From Pleomorphomonas oryzae DSM 16300 (lineage in GTDB: Bacteria > Pseudomonadota > Alphaproteobacteria > Rhizobiales > Pleomorphomonadaceae), in NCBI RefSeq assembly GCF_000422965.1, contig NZ_AUHB01000002.1, positions 124,001 through 188,000 on the forward strand: 64,000 nt of DNA. Reading direction: 5' to 3'. Both the position numbers and the translations under genes were made by a program. Below are positions 54,488 through 63,711 of this stretch, piece by piece (within the stretch, counting starts at the first letter, position 1; each line of letters opens with the position of its first letter). A model generated the notes under the pieces. The model ran no database searches, had not been told where the DNA came from, and saw only the letters and a program-made list of their open reading frames with translations.

Positions 54488-56116
54488 TCAACTCCTGGTT
54501 CTACGTTTTCCGTTTCTCAGAAGTGACAGCAAGATGAAAAAGACGCTGAGGACCAAGAGGAAAATCGGTTCGCTGCGTTGAAAGAAAGTCTTGGGACGTT
54601 CGGATGGTATGAAACCGTCAAGCACGCCTTCCTCACCCAGCGGTAGACTTGCAACCGTTCTGCCATAGGCGTCGATGATTGCCGAAATGCCGGTATTGGC
54701 AGCTCTCACCACGGGCAGGCCTTCCTCAATTGCCCGCATGCGCGTGGCATCGAGATGTTGATGAGGACCAGAGCTGCGACCGAACCAACCATCATTGGTG
54801 ATGTTGACGAGATAGTCGGGGCGTCCGTTATCGGGCAGCACTTCACCTGAGAAAATCGCTTCGTAGCAGATCAGCACCGAAAAGGACGGATGGCCGGCGA
54901 GAGCGATCAAGTTGTGGCGTGGGCCGGGCGAGAAGCCACCGATGCCACGGAACAGTTCGCCGATACCGAGCCGGCGCAACACGGCGCTGAACGGCATGTA
55001 CTCGCCAAAGGGAACAAGATGCACCTTGTCGTAGGCGGCACGGATGGCGCCGGTGTCGTCGATGGCAAACAGTGAATTGTAGTAGCGACGCCCTCCGTCA
55101 CCCAGGTCGTCGGCCGGCTCGACACGTGGCGCGCCGGTGAGCAGGATCGTTCCGGGCGATAGCAGATCGGCGATGCGAGCGAGCGCTTCCGGCTCTTCGG
55201 TCAGAAAGAAAGGCAGGGCCGTTTCCGGCCAGACGATTTCCGAGAAGGAAATGGCCCCCAGCGTCTGCGGATCGGTCTTGCGGTCGGAGAGGGCCGTCAG
55301 CTTGTCGAGGGCTTCCTGCTTTTTCTCGGGCGACCATTTGGCGGCCTGATCGATATTCGGCTGGACGATGCGGATACGGGAGTCGGCAAGCACGGCCTGG
55401 CCCACCGGGGCCGCACCGGACAGGCGGTAGACGCCCCAGCCGATGTCGGTGGCGGCGAGGATCGTGACGAGCGCGACGGTCAGCCAGCGCAGCCAGGGGC
55501 GACGCCCTCGTTCATCGGAGAGAAGCGCCGGTGCGGCGAACACGGCGATGCCGGCAAGTGTCAGGCCGTAGATGCCGACGACACTCGCCCCTTGCGCGGT
55601 GACGTTGGTGAAGGCCACGGCTTGCCCAAGAAGATTCCATGGAAAGCCGGTCAGCACATGGCCACGCAGCCACTCGGAAGCTCCGAGGCCCACCGCGAGC
55701 GCGAAGATGCGGGTCGGACTATCGCTCCACAGCAAACGGGCGATCAGCGTGCCGAGGGCAGTGAACAGCGCAAGGCCTGCGGCAAGGCCGGCGATCGCAA
55801 AGGGCATCAGCGGAACAAGCTCCGACCGCCCCTCGGCGAAGAAGGCTATTCCCACCCAGTAGAGGCCGGCGAAGAAATAGCCGAAGCCGAACCACCAGCC
55901 GGTGACCGCCGCCGGCCTCAACCGCCGGACGCCACGCGGCCCGGCGACCACGGCCCCGTCGATCAGCAGCACCAGCACCGGCAGCGTGAGAAAGAGGATC
56001 GGCGCGGCGTATATCGGCGCCAAGGCGAGTGCGGAACAAGCGCCGGCGACAAGCGCTACCAAGCGGCGCGGCCATCCCCAGAGCAGCAGCAGCCGATGGG
56101 TATAGGTCTCGAACAT
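54488..56116 (-). CDS. lnt: Apolipoprotein N-acyltransferase
   Basis: 542 residues. Seven or eight N-terminal membrane helices (about 1-210) precede a periplasmic nitrilase-like domain with the catalytic Glu in EIVWPETALPFFL, a Lys in YDKVHLVPFGEYMPF and the Cys in SVLICYEAIFSGEVLPD; the VNITNDGWFGRSSGPHQHLD motif follows. A final membrane helix (IFLLVLSVFFILLSLL) closes the protein. It adds the third acyl chain to lipoproteins in the inner membrane. It lies between corC and the HTH-metK pair. Confidence 0.97.
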   Translation of the reverse strand: MFETYTHRLLLLWGWPRRLVALVAGACSALALAPIYAAPILFLTLPVLVLLIDGAVVAGPRGVRRLRPAAVTGWWFGFGYFFAGLYWVGIAFFAEGRSELVPLMPFAIAGLAAGLALFTALGTLIARLLWSDSPTRIFALAVGLGASEWLRGHVLTGFPWNLLGQAVAFTNVTAQGASVVGIYGLTLAGIAVFAAPALLSDERGRRPWLRWLTVALVTILAATDIGWGVYRLSGAAPVGQAVLADSRIRIVQPNIDQAAKWSPEKKQEALDKLTALSDRKTDPQTLGAISFSEIVWPETALPFFLTEEPEALARIADLLSPGTILLTGAPRVEPADDLGDGGRRYYNSLFAIDDTGAIRAAYDKVHLVPFGEYMPFSAVLRRLGIGELFRGIGGFSPGPRHNLIALAGHPSFSVLICYEAIFSGEVLPDNGRPDYLVNITNDGWFGRSSGPHQHLDATRMRAIEEGLPVVRAANTGISAIIDAYGRTVASLPLGEEGVLDGFIPSERPKTFFQRSEPIFLLVLSVFFILLSLLRNGKRRTRS

Positions 56117-56199
56117 GGCGCCTTTCCCCTGGGCGGCGAATCGGTCGTTGCGTTTGAAGCAATAGCCGGTCGCCGCCGGGGAGGAAATGCCCTGCCGCC

Positions 56200-57231
56200 T
56201 CAGGCCCCGACTTCCGACGGCTCGATCGTCTCGGGCGGCTCGGTTGCCCGGGCGACGAGCCGCACCGTCTTGATGCGGCGCGGATCGGCGTCGAGCACCT
56301 CGACCTCCCAGCCCGGCAGGTCGTCGGAGGCGATTACCTCGCCGCGTACGGGAATGCGGCCAAGCGCGGCAAACAGCAGGCCGCCGAGCGTATCGACGTC
56401 CTCGTCATAGTCGGCAAAGGAGAAGCTTGGCCCGATCACCGCCCGCACATCATCGAGATCAGCACGTGCGTCGGCGAGATAGACGCCATCCTGAACCGTT
56501 TTGACCAGCGGCCCATCCTCGTCGTCGTGCTCATCATCGATTTCGCCGACAATGGTCTCAACCACGTCCTCGATGGAAACGATGCCGTCGGTACCGCCAT
56601 ACTCGTCGATGACCAGCGCCATCTGGATATGCGTCGCCTGCATCTTCTGCAAAAGGTCGGTGGCTGGCATGGAGGGCGGCACGAACAGCACGGCGCGCAC
56701 CAGCTTGGCGGCTTCGAGCGTGATGCCGAGATCAACTTTGCCAACGTCAAGCCGACCCTCATCCTCTTCGGCGGCGGCATCGATGCGCGCCTTGCCGGTG
56801 ATGTGGGTGATGAGATCCTTGATGTGGACCATGCCGATGGCGTCGTCCAGCGTCTCCCGGTAGACCGGCATGCGTGAATGGCCGGAGGCCTCGAACAGGC
56901 CGAGGAGCTCGGCAAGCGTCGTGTCGGCATCGACCGCGGCGATATCGGCGCGCGGCACCATCACGTCCGCGACGCGCGTTTCCCTGAGGCGAAGGATATT
57001 GCGGATCAGTGTCCGCTCTTCGGGCGAGAAGGCGGCGTCGAGTGCATCTTCCTGGCTGAGCGCTTCCTCGAGGTTCTGTCTGAGCGTCGCCGAGGTCTTG
57101 AAGCCGAAGGCCTCGCGCAATCGCGCCAGCCAGCTCAATCCAGAGCCTGTTCCACCCTCGGCCGAGGCACCCGACTGGGTCGCCGCGGCCGTATTCTGAC
57201 TGCCCGTACTATGACTGTCGCTGTCGCTCAT
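56200..57231 (-). CDS. CorC/HlyC-family protein (CBS domains)
   Basis: 343 residues with no membrane helices. A Ser/Gly-rich N-terminus precedes two CBS domains (TRVADVMVPRADIAAVDADT and VRAVLFVPPSMPATDLLQKM) and a C-terminal CorC/HlyC transporter-associated domain (DDLPGWEVEVLDADPRRIKT). It belongs to the CorC/YbeX family linked to magnesium/cobalt efflux and ribosome function; the older name haemolysin is misleading. The gene order ybeY-corC-lnt is conserved in proteobacteria. Confidence 0.93.
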   Translation of the reverse strand: MSDSDSHSTGSQNTAAATQSGASAEGGTGSGLSWLARLREAFGFKTSATLRQNLEEALSQEDALDAAFSPEERTLIRNILRLRETRVADVMVPRADIAAVDADTTLAELLGLFEASGHSRMPVYRETLDDAIGMVHIKDLITHITGKARIDAAAEEDEGRLDVGKVDLGITLEAAKLVRAVLFVPPSMPATDLLQKMQATHIQMALVIDEYGGTDGIVSIEDVVETIVGEIDDEHDDEDGPLVKTVQDGVYLADARADLDDVRAVIGPSFSFADYDEDVDTLGGLLFAALGRIPVRGEVIASDDLPGWEVEVLDADPRRIKTVRLVARATEPPETIEPSEVGA

Positions 57232-57294
57232 CGTCCTTCTTCCGCGTCGTCAGCCAGCCCCCGGCTGCTGATGACGCCCCGATAATGCCAGCCC

Positions 57295-57795
57295 TCAGTG
57301 GCCGGCGCCGCCCATCGGCGCGTCGGCGTAGGGGTTGGCGATACCAAGCCGGGCGAGGATGGCCGTTTCCAGTCCCTCCATCTCCTCGGCTTCGTCGTCG
57401 TTCATGTGATCATACCCGACGAGATGCAGGAATCCATGCACGATCATGTGCAGGAAATGATCGTGAAAGGAAATGCCTTCCTCCACTGCCTCTCGCGCTA
57501 CCGTTTCATGCGCCACCACGATATCGCCGAGGAGCGGCCCGTAGGCTTCGGCCTCCGGGTCGTCTTGCGGGAACGACAGAACGTTGGTCGGTTTGTCGAG
57601 ATGGCGGTGGTCGCGATTGAGCAGGCGGATCGCCGCGTCGTCGGTGAGCAGCAGCGACAGCTCCGCATCGTCGGCGATCTCGGCATCGGCCGCCGATGCC
57701 GCCATGGCGACAGCGGTCTCCACGTCGGCGCGCCAGTCCTCGGCCTCACCCCAGAGCGAGCTCTCCGTGAGGATATCGACCGCGATCACGCTCAT
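57295..57795 (-). CDS. ybeY: Endoribonuclease YbeY (rRNA maturation)
   Basis: 166 residues. The zinc motif HMIVHGFLHLVGYDH supplies His 120, His 124 and His 130, and the segment DKPTNVLSFPQDDPEA is also diagnostic. It takes part in 16S 3'-end maturation and ribosome quality control. Its start overlaps the phoH stop by 4 bases, indicating coupling. Confidence 0.97.
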   Translation of the reverse strand: MSVIAVDILTESSLWGEAEDWRADVETAVAMAASAADAEIADDAELSLLLTDDAAIRLLNRDHRHLDKPTNVLSFPQDDPEAEAYGPLLGDIVVAHETVAREAVEEGISFHDHFLHMIVHGFLHLVGYDHMNDDEAEEMEGLETAILARLGIANPYADAPMGGAGH

Positions 57796-58805
57796 GCCTT
57801 GTCCTTGCGGGCGGCGAGCCGCTCCCGGCTGTCGTCGTCGTAGGCCTTGACGATGCGCGCCACCAGTTCATGGCGTACCACGTCTTCATGGGTGAAGCGC
57901 ACCTGCACGATGCCCGGGGTCTCGGTCAGAATGCGGCTCGCCTCGACCAGACCGGACACTTGGCCGGCCGGCAGGTCGACCTGGCTGGGATCGCCGGTGA
58001 CGATCATCTTCGAGCCGTCGCCGAGGCGGGTGAGGAACATCTTCATCTGCATCGACGTGGTGTTCTGCGCCTCGTCGAGAATGACAGCGGCATTGGCCAG
58101 CGTGCGACCGCGCATGAAGGCGAGCGGCGCGATCTCGATGGCGCCGGAGGTCAGCGCCCGCTCCACCCGCTCGGGCGGCATCATGTCGTAGAGCGCGTCG
58201 TAAAGGGGCCGGAGATAGGGGTCGATCTTCTCGCGCATATCGCCCGGCAGGAAGCCGAGCCGTTCGCCCGCCTCGACAGCGGGCCGCGATAGCACGAGGC
58301 GAGCCACCTCGCCACGCTCCAGCAACGCCGCGGCATAGGCCACGGCGAGGTAGGTCTTGCCCGTGCCGGCCGGCCCGAGGCCGAACACCAGCGTCGACCT
58401 TTCCATAGCGCGGATATAGGCGTCCTGCGCCGGGTTTCGAGCGAGAACGGTTTTGCGGCGCGTGGAGATGCCGGCGAGCTGCAGCCGCGAGGCGGCATCG
58501 ATGGCCGGCAGCGGCAACTGGTCACCGACTGCCAGCGCCATGCGGATCGCTCCCTCGACGTCGGCAGAGGTCAGAAACTGGCCAGCCTGGAGACGGCCAT
58601 AGAGCGCTTCCAGCACATCGCGGGCGCGCGCGGCCGCTTCGTGAGAGCCGCGAATGGTCACCTGGTTGCCGCGCGCCGTGGCGTCGACGCCGAGCTTCTG
58701 CTCGATCAGGGCCAAATGCTGGTCGAACTGACCGTAAAGCGGGCCGATCAACCTGTTATCCTCGAAGACCAGCACCAGATGGGTGAGGTCGGACGCATAG
58801 GTCAT
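57792..58805 (-). CDS. phoH: PhoH-family ATPase
   Basis: 337 residues. An N-terminal KH-like region (about 45-80) is followed by the ATPase domain, with Walker A FGLGPAGTGKTYLAVAYAAA and Walker B FMRGRTLANAAVILDEAQNT, then TGDPSQVDLPAGQVSGLVEA. It is a predicted RNA helicase/ATPase and is nearly always encoded next to ybeY, with which it is thought to act in RNA processing. It lies 56 bases downstream of miaB. Confidence 0.95.
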   Translation of the reverse strand: MTYASDLTHLVLVFEDNRLIGPLYGQFDQHLALIEQKLGVDATARGNQVTIRGSHEAAARARDVLEALYGRLQAGQFLTSADVEGAIRMALAVGDQLPLPAIDAASRLQLAGISTRRKTVLARNPAQDAYIRAMERSTLVFGLGPAGTGKTYLAVAYAAALLERGEVARLVLSRPAVEAGERLGFLPGDMREKIDPYLRPLYDALYDMMPPERVERALTSGAIEIAPLAFMRGRTLANAAVILDEAQNTTSMQMKMFLTRLGDGSKMIVTGDPSQVDLPAGQVSGLVEASRILTETPGIVQVRFTHEDVVRHELVARIVKAYDDDSRERLAARKDKA

Positions 58806-58861
58806 GGCGTTCCCCGGTTAGGTCGCATGCGCGACGGCTTGGTCCGCGTGTCGTGACGGCC

Positions 58862-60277
58862 TCATGCCGACCGTCGGGCCGGTACGGGCTCGCCTTCGAG
58901 CCGGCCGATCAGGCTGTGACCGCCGGTCGCTTCGATGGTTACCTCGGCGATTTCACCGATCAGCGACGACGATGCCATGACGGCCACCGGCTGCAGATAG
59001 GGCGACCGCCCGACGATCTGGCCGGGGAGGCGGCCCGGCTTGTCGAAAAGCACGGGCAGGGTGCGGCCGACGAGGCGCTCGGCAAAGGCTTTCTGCTGGG
59101 CTTCCAGCAGCGCCTGCAGGCGCTGCAATCGCTCATTCTTCACCGCTTCAGGAACCTGGTCTTCGAAAGCCGCCGCCGGCGTGCCGGGACGCGGCGAATA
59201 TTTGAATGAGAAGCAGGCCGCATAGTCGATGGTGCGGACAAGGTCCAGCGTGGCCTCGAAATCGGCCTCGGTCTCGCCGGGGAAGCCGACGATGAAGTCG
59301 CCGGAGATGGCCATATCCTGCCGCACCGCCCGCATGCGGCCGACAAGGGCGATATATTCGGCAGCCGTGTGGCGGCGGTTCATGGCCGCGAGGATGCGAT
59401 CCGAGCCCGACTGCACAGGAAGGTGCAGATAGGGCATCAGCTTGGGATTACCGGCGTGCGCGGCGATCAGTGCGTCGTCGAGATCGCGCGGATGGCTGGT
59501 GGTGTAGCGGATGCGAGCAAGGCGCGGCAGCTCGGAAAGACGCGCCAAGAGGCCAGCAAGGCCGACCGTCCGGCCCTCACAGTCAACGCCGTGGTACGCG
59601 TTGACGTTCTGACCCAAGAGCGTGATCTCGCGCACGCCGGCTGCCACCAGGGTTTCGGCTTCCGTGACGATTTTCTCCACCGGCCGCGAAGCTTCCGATC
59701 CGCGCGTATAGGGTACGACGCAGAAGGTGCAGAACTTGTCGCAGCCCTCCTGCACGGTGAGAAAAGCCGTCACGCCGCGCGAGCGGACCGCCGTCTCGGA
59801 CGGGGCGGCGAGATGATCGAACTTGTCTTCCGATGGAAACTCGGTCTCTACCACCTTCTGCCGGGCCGGGGCCTTGCCCTCGGTGGCGGTCGGCCGTTCG
59901 CCGAGACGCACGCGCTCGATCAGCTCCGGCAGGCGATGGTAGGTCTGCGGGCCGAACACCATGTCGACAACCGGCGCTCGGGCGATGATTTCCTCGCCTT
60001 CCGCCTGGGCGACGCAGCCGGCGACGGCGACCAGCGTCTCTCGTCCCTCGGCGGCGCGCTCCGCTTTCAAGACGCGCAAGCGGCCGAGCTCGGAATAGAC
60101 TTTTTCGGCCGCCTTCTCACGGATGTGGCAGGTATTGAGGATGACGAGGTCGGCGCTCTCAGGACTGTCGGCGGTGGTGTATCCGAGCGGCGTCAGCGTG
60201 TCCGACATGCGATCGCTGTCGTAGACGTTCATCTGACAGCCGTAGGTCTTGATGAAGACAGACTTCTTATCCGTCAC
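58862..60277 (-). CDS. miaB: tRNA-2-methylthio-N6-dimethylallyladenosine synthase
   Basis: 471 residues. The UPF0004 domain carries Cys 14, Cys 50 and Cys 88, and the radical-SAM motif [17 protein letters not shown] carries Cys 179, Cys 183 and Cys 186. A C-terminal TRAM domain (about 375-450) completes the enzyme. It adds the methylthio group at A37 of tRNAs that read UNN codons. It heads the miaB-phoH-ybeY-corC-lnt series. The length is typical of alphaproteobacterial MiaB. Confidence 0.98.
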   Translation of the reverse strand: MTDKKSVFIKTYGCQMNVYDSDRMSDTLTPLGYTTADSPESADLVILNTCHIREKAAEKVYSELGRLRVLKAERAAEGRETLVAVAGCVAQAEGEEIIARAPVVDMVFGPQTYHRLPELIERVRLGERPTATEGKAPARQKVVETEFPSEDKFDHLAAPSETAVRSRGVTAFLTVQEGCDKFCTFCVVPYTRGSEASRPVEKIVTEAETLVAAGVREITLLGQNVNAYHGVDCEGRTVGLAGLLARLSELPRLARIRYTTSHPRDLDDALIAAHAGNPKLMPYLHLPVQSGSDRILAAMNRRHTAAEYIALVGRMRAVRQDMAISGDFIVGFPGETEADFEATLDLVRTIDYAACFSFKYSPRPGTPAAAFEDQVPEAVKNERLQRLQALLEAQQKAFAERLVGRTLPVLFDKPGRLPGQIVGRSPYLQPVAVMASSSLIGEIAEVTIEATGGHSLIGRLEGEPVPARRSA

Positions 60278-60524
60278 CGTTGCTCGCTTCCCTCGTGGGG
60301 GACGGCAATCCGAACCGTCCCGGCAAAGATAACGGCATCTAGTGCATTTTGGGGAGTGGCGAAAGGCGGTTTTCCAACAAATTCGCGCGACGACCGCCGA
60401 ACGGCCTTTGGGACTGCTGGAACGATTAGCCGCTGTCTGGCCGCGTTCGCTGTCTTGATCGCTGGCAGCGGAGCCTTACAAAGAGCCTTCCGCCCCGCCC
60501 TGCGCCGCAGAGGAGAAGTCTGCC

Positions 60525-61058
60525 ATGCCGATCTACGAACTCGATGGAATCGCACCCGAACTGCCTGATGACGGTAACTATTGGGTCGCCCCCGATGCCC
60601 ATGTGATCGGCCGGGTGAAACTTGGTTCGGAGGTCGGGATCTGGTTTGGCGCGGTGATCCGCGGCGACAACGAGCCGATCGTCGTCGGTGCTCGCACCAA
60701 CATCCAGGAGGGCGCGACGCTGCACACCGATCCCGGCTTTCCGCTGACGATCGGCGAGGGGTGCACCATCGGCCACCAGGCGATTGTCCATTCCTGTACG
60801 CTCGGCGACAACGTGCTGGTCGGCATGGGCGCCACCATTCTGAACGGCGCGAGGATTGGTGCCAACAGTCTCGTCGGCGCCAATGCGCTGGTGACCGAGG
60901 GCAAGGAATTTCCTGAAGGGTCGTTGATCGTCGGCGCACCGGCGCGGGCGGTGCGGGCGCTTGACGAGGCGACCATCGAGAAGCTGCGACGGTCGGCAGA
61001 AAACTATGCCGCCAACTTCAAGCGCTTCAAGGCGGGCTGCCGCAAGATCGCTGAATGA
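60525..61058 (+). CDS. Gamma carbonic anhydrase family protein
   Basis: 177 residues of a left-handed beta-helix (hexapeptide repeats from YWVAPDAHVIGRVKLGSEVG to AGANALVTEGKEF-like repeats). Potential metal ligands are in LHTDPGFPLTIGEGCTIGHQ and the AIVHSCTLGDNVLVGMG segment, so a zinc-binding gamma-carbonic-anhydrase-like protein (YrdA/PaaY type) is likely; true activity is uncertain in this subfamily. AGGAG lies 10 bases before the ATG. It is divergent from miaB and convergent with cheB. Confidence 0.92.
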   Translation: MPIYELDGIAPELPDDGNYWVAPDAHVIGRVKLGSEVGIWFGAVIRGDNEPIVVGARTNIQEGATLHTDPGFPLTIGEGCTIGHQAIVHSCTLGDNVLVGMGATILNGARIGANSLVGANALVTEGKEFPEGSLIVGAPARAVRALDEATIEKLRRSAENYAANFKRFKAGCRKIAE

Positions 61059-61069
61059 TGACTGCGGTT

Positions 61070-62143
61070 TCAGGCATGCGCCTTTTCGACGGTGGCAGGT
61101 GAGAAGGCGGCAGCGAGATAAGGGGCGATGCTCTGAAGCGGCAGCTGCCGTTCCACCGCGCCGATCTCGAAGGCGGCGCGCGGCATGCCGTAGACAATGG
61201 AGGTCGCCTCGTTCTGGCCGATCGTATGGCCACCGCCGAGCCGGATATCGAGCAGGCCCGAGGCGCCGTCGCGGCCCATGCCGGTCAGGATGACGCCGAG
61301 GCTGTTGACCGGGCAGATGCGGGCCATCGAACGGAACAGCACGTCGACCGACGGTGCGTGACCGGAGACGCGTTCCTCGCTGCCGATGCGGCAGACGAGG
61401 TTGGGGCCGATATGGCCGAGTTCGAACTGGCGGCCGCCCGGAGCCACATAGGCCGTGCCGGGGTGCAGAACTTCGCCATCCTCGGCCTCTTTCACATGCA
61501 AAGCACTGAGGCCGTCGAGACGGTCGGCGAACGATCCGGTGAACTGACCGGGCATGTGCTGGACGATCAGAATGGGCGGCATTTCGGCGGGAAGCTCGGT
61601 AAGCACGGCGCGAATGGCTTCGACGCCGCCGGTCGAGGCGCCGATGCCGATCACTGCGCCGGTGCGCGAACAGCCAACAGGTGCCGGGGGAGCGGAGATG
61701 CGCGCCGGCGCCTTTTCCGGCACCACGCGGCGAGCGCCGATGTTGGCGGCGGCGGCGATTTTGATCTTGTCGATGAGTTCGCCGGCGACCTTGTCGAGAT
61801 CGGAGGCTTTGCTCGGCTTGCCGACGACATCGACGGCGCCGATCTCCAGGGCGCGGAGGGTGGTGAAGGCTCCGGTCTGGGTCAGTGTCGACACCATCAC
61901 CACCGGCATCGGCCGGAGCGCCATGAGCTTTTCCAGGAACGAGATGCCGTTCATGCCGGGCATCTCGACATCGAGCGTCAGTACGTCGGGATTGAGACGT
62001 TTGATGGCCTCGCGCGCGGCAAACGGATCGGCCGCGGTGCCCACCACTTCAATTCCGGGGTCGCGGGAAAGAACGCTGGTCAGCATGTCGCGCATCAGGG
62101 CGCTGTCGTCGACGATGAGGACGCGGATGGGCGTGCCGAGCAT
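61070..62143 (-). CDS. cheB: Protein-glutamate methylesterase/deamidase CheB
   Basis: 357 residues. The receiver domain has the phosphoacceptor Asp 58 in TLDVEMPGMNG. The methylesterase domain has the catalytic triad Ser 170 (GIGASTGG), His 196 (QHMPGQF) and Asp 292 (GMGRDGASG). It removes methyl groups from chemoreceptors to reset sensitivity. It is the last visible gene of a cheR-cheD-cheB group, starting 9 bases after cheD. Confidence 0.97.
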   Translation of the reverse strand: MLGTPIRVLIVDDSALMRDMLTSVLSRDPGIEVVGTAADPFAAREAIKRLNPDVLTLDVEMPGMNGISFLEKLMALRPMPVVMVSTLTQTGAFTTLRALEIGAVDVVGKPSKASDLDKVAGELIDKIKIAAAANIGARRVVPEKAPARISAPPAPVGCSRTGAVIGIGASTGGVEAIRAVLTELPAEMPPILIVQHMPGQFTGSFADRLDGLSALHVKEAEDGEVLHPGTAYVAPGGRQFELGHIGPNLVCRIGSEERVSGHAPSVDVLFRSMARICPVNSLGVILTGMGRDGASGLLDIRLGGGHTIGQNEATSIVYGMPRAAFEIGAVERQLPLQSIAPYLAAAFSPATVEKAHA

Positions 62144-62152
62144 AATCGTTCC

Positions 62153-62797
62153 TCAGAAAAGATCGACTTCGCCCTCGACTTTCGTCCGGGCCAGTCGATC
62201 CTTGAAAGAGTGTTCTTCCTCGAGGAAAGCAGGGTGAACGGCCGTGCCGAGCAGCAGCCGGTGCACGACGCCGGTCGAAGGACTGTAATGGATGCGGCGG
62301 CCATAGCAGCCACCGAGGTCGGCCGAGGCGACAGCAAGGTCTTCGGCCTTGAGGTATTCGAGCACGAAGGAGACGTTGGAAGAGCCGATCAACGTCGGTC
62401 CCTCCGTCAGGTCGGCACCGCCGAACAGTTTGATCTCCAGGTCCTGACGCCGGCAACCGGACTTCAGCACCTCATTGATCAAAACTTCCATCGCATAATT
62501 GCCGTAGCGCAGGGCGGCGCTGGCCCCATTCCAGATGCCGGAATCGCTTTCGGGCAGCATGAAGTGGTTGAGGCCGCCGAACCCCGTCGCCGGATTGCGA
62601 ATGCACGCGGCGACGCAGGAGCCGAGAACGGTAACGATCGTTTCGTCCGTTCGCGATGTCACATAGGCTTCACCGGGCAGCACGCGCACGGTCGGCGCTC
62701 CCCGTCGCCAATCGTGGGTGTGGCCGGCCGCCTGCCGGCACGCGCCGACGTCGGAATCGAAAAGCTCGGTCGGTTTCGGTTGTCCGGCGCCGGGCAT
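62153..62797 (-). CDS. cheD: Chemoreceptor glutamine deamidase CheD
   Basis: 214 residues. The catalytic Cys 61 is in VTVLGSCVAACI and His 78 in GGLNHFMLPESD; the late IKLFGGADL segment supports the assignment. A 35-residue N-terminal extension precedes the core. It deamidates Gln residues of methyl-accepting chemotaxis proteins. It lies 3 bases downstream of cheR, so the two are coupled. Confidence 0.96.
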   Translation of the reverse strand: MPGAGQPKPTELFDSDVGACRQAAGHTHDWRRGAPTVRVLPGEAYVTSRTDETIVTVLGSCVAACIRNPATGFGGLNHFMLPESDSGIWNGASAALRYGNYAMEVLINEVLKSGCRRQDLEIKLFGGADLTEGPTLIGSSNVSFVLEYLKAEDLAVASADLGGCYGRRIHYSPSTGVVHRLLLGTAVHPAFLEEEHSFKDRLARTKVEGEVDLF

Positions 62798-62800
62798 CGA

Positions 62801-63652
62801 TCAGGTCCCCTTCTGGTAAATGGTCGGACCGCGCAGACGGAAAGCCGTCTTCTGGTCGAGAATGGTCTCGGAATGGCCGATGTAGAGCCAGCCGCCGGGT
62901 ACCAGAAGGTCGGCAAAGCGCTGCACCAGCCGAGCCTTGGTGGGGTTGTCGAAATAAATCATCACATTGCGGCAGAAGATGGCATCGAACGGTCCCTTCA
63001 TCGGCCAGGCGTCGAGAAGGTTGAGCTGCTTGAAGGCGATGAGCTGCCTGAGTTCCGGGCGGACCTGCCACTCATTGCCGCTCACGGCGGAGAAGTGACG
63101 ATAGCGCCTGCCCTTGCCAAGCTCTGCCACCGACTGCGCGCTGTAGCGCCCCATGGCGCCGCGTGCCACGACCGAGCTGTCGATATCGGTCGCCAGAATC
63201 CGGGTGTCGCAATGCACGCGCGACGAGGCGGTCTCGGCGTAGGTCATGGCGATCGAGTAAGGCTCTTCGCCCGTCGAACAACCGGCCGACCAGATGCGCA
63301 GGCGTGTCCGGCCGTTGATGGCGTCAGCCGACAGTTCGGACAACAGGTTGGCGGCGAGATGGTCGAAGTGGTGCTTCTCGCGAAAGAAGCGGGTGAGGTT
63401 GGTCGTGAGCGCGTTGATGAGATACTCGATCTCATCCTCGCCCTCGGGGCTGGAATAATACTCGCAGTATTCGGAGAAGGCTGAAAAGCCGAGTTCCCTC
63501 AGGCGCCGCGTCAGGCGCGAGTAGACCATGTTGATCTTGTGGTCGGGCAGGGTGATGCCCGTGCGGCCGTGGATGAAAGTAGCCAGCCGCCGATATTCCT
63601 TCAGTGTGAAGGGAAACTCGCGATGTTCCGGGGCGGTGCTGAGGGCGGCCAT
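62801..63652 (-). CDS. cheR: Chemotaxis protein methyltransferase CheR
   Basis: 283 residues from ATG 63652 (MAALSTAPEHREFPFTLKEY) with CCGGAG 6 bases upstream; the frame is open further but without a Shine-Dalgarno sequence. The N-terminal helical domain (FIHGRTGITLPDHKINMVYS) and the SAM-binding domain (RLRIWSAGCSTGEEPYSIAM, FDAIFCRNVMIYFDNPTKAR) are clear. It methylates Glu residues on chemoreceptors. It follows an MCP gene whose product ends in a WxxF-type docking sequence. Confidence 0.97.
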   Translation of the reverse strand: MAALSTAPEHREFPFTLKEYRRLATFIHGRTGITLPDHKINMVYSRLTRRLRELGFSAFSEYCEYYSSPEGEDEIEYLINALTTNLTRFFREKHHFDHLAANLLSELSADAINGRTRLRIWSAGCSTGEEPYSIAMTYAETASSRVHCDTRILATDIDSSVVARGAMGRYSAQSVAELGKGRRYRHFSAVSGNEWQVRPELRQLIAFKQLNLLDAWPMKGPFDAIFCRNVMIYFDNPTKARLVQRFADLLVPGGWLYIGHSETILDQKTAFRLRGPTIYQKGT

Positions 63653-63711
63653 GTCTACTCCGGATGAAGCAGACCGCGGCGAGGTCGCCGCGGTCCGATG
63701 ATGCGACCCGC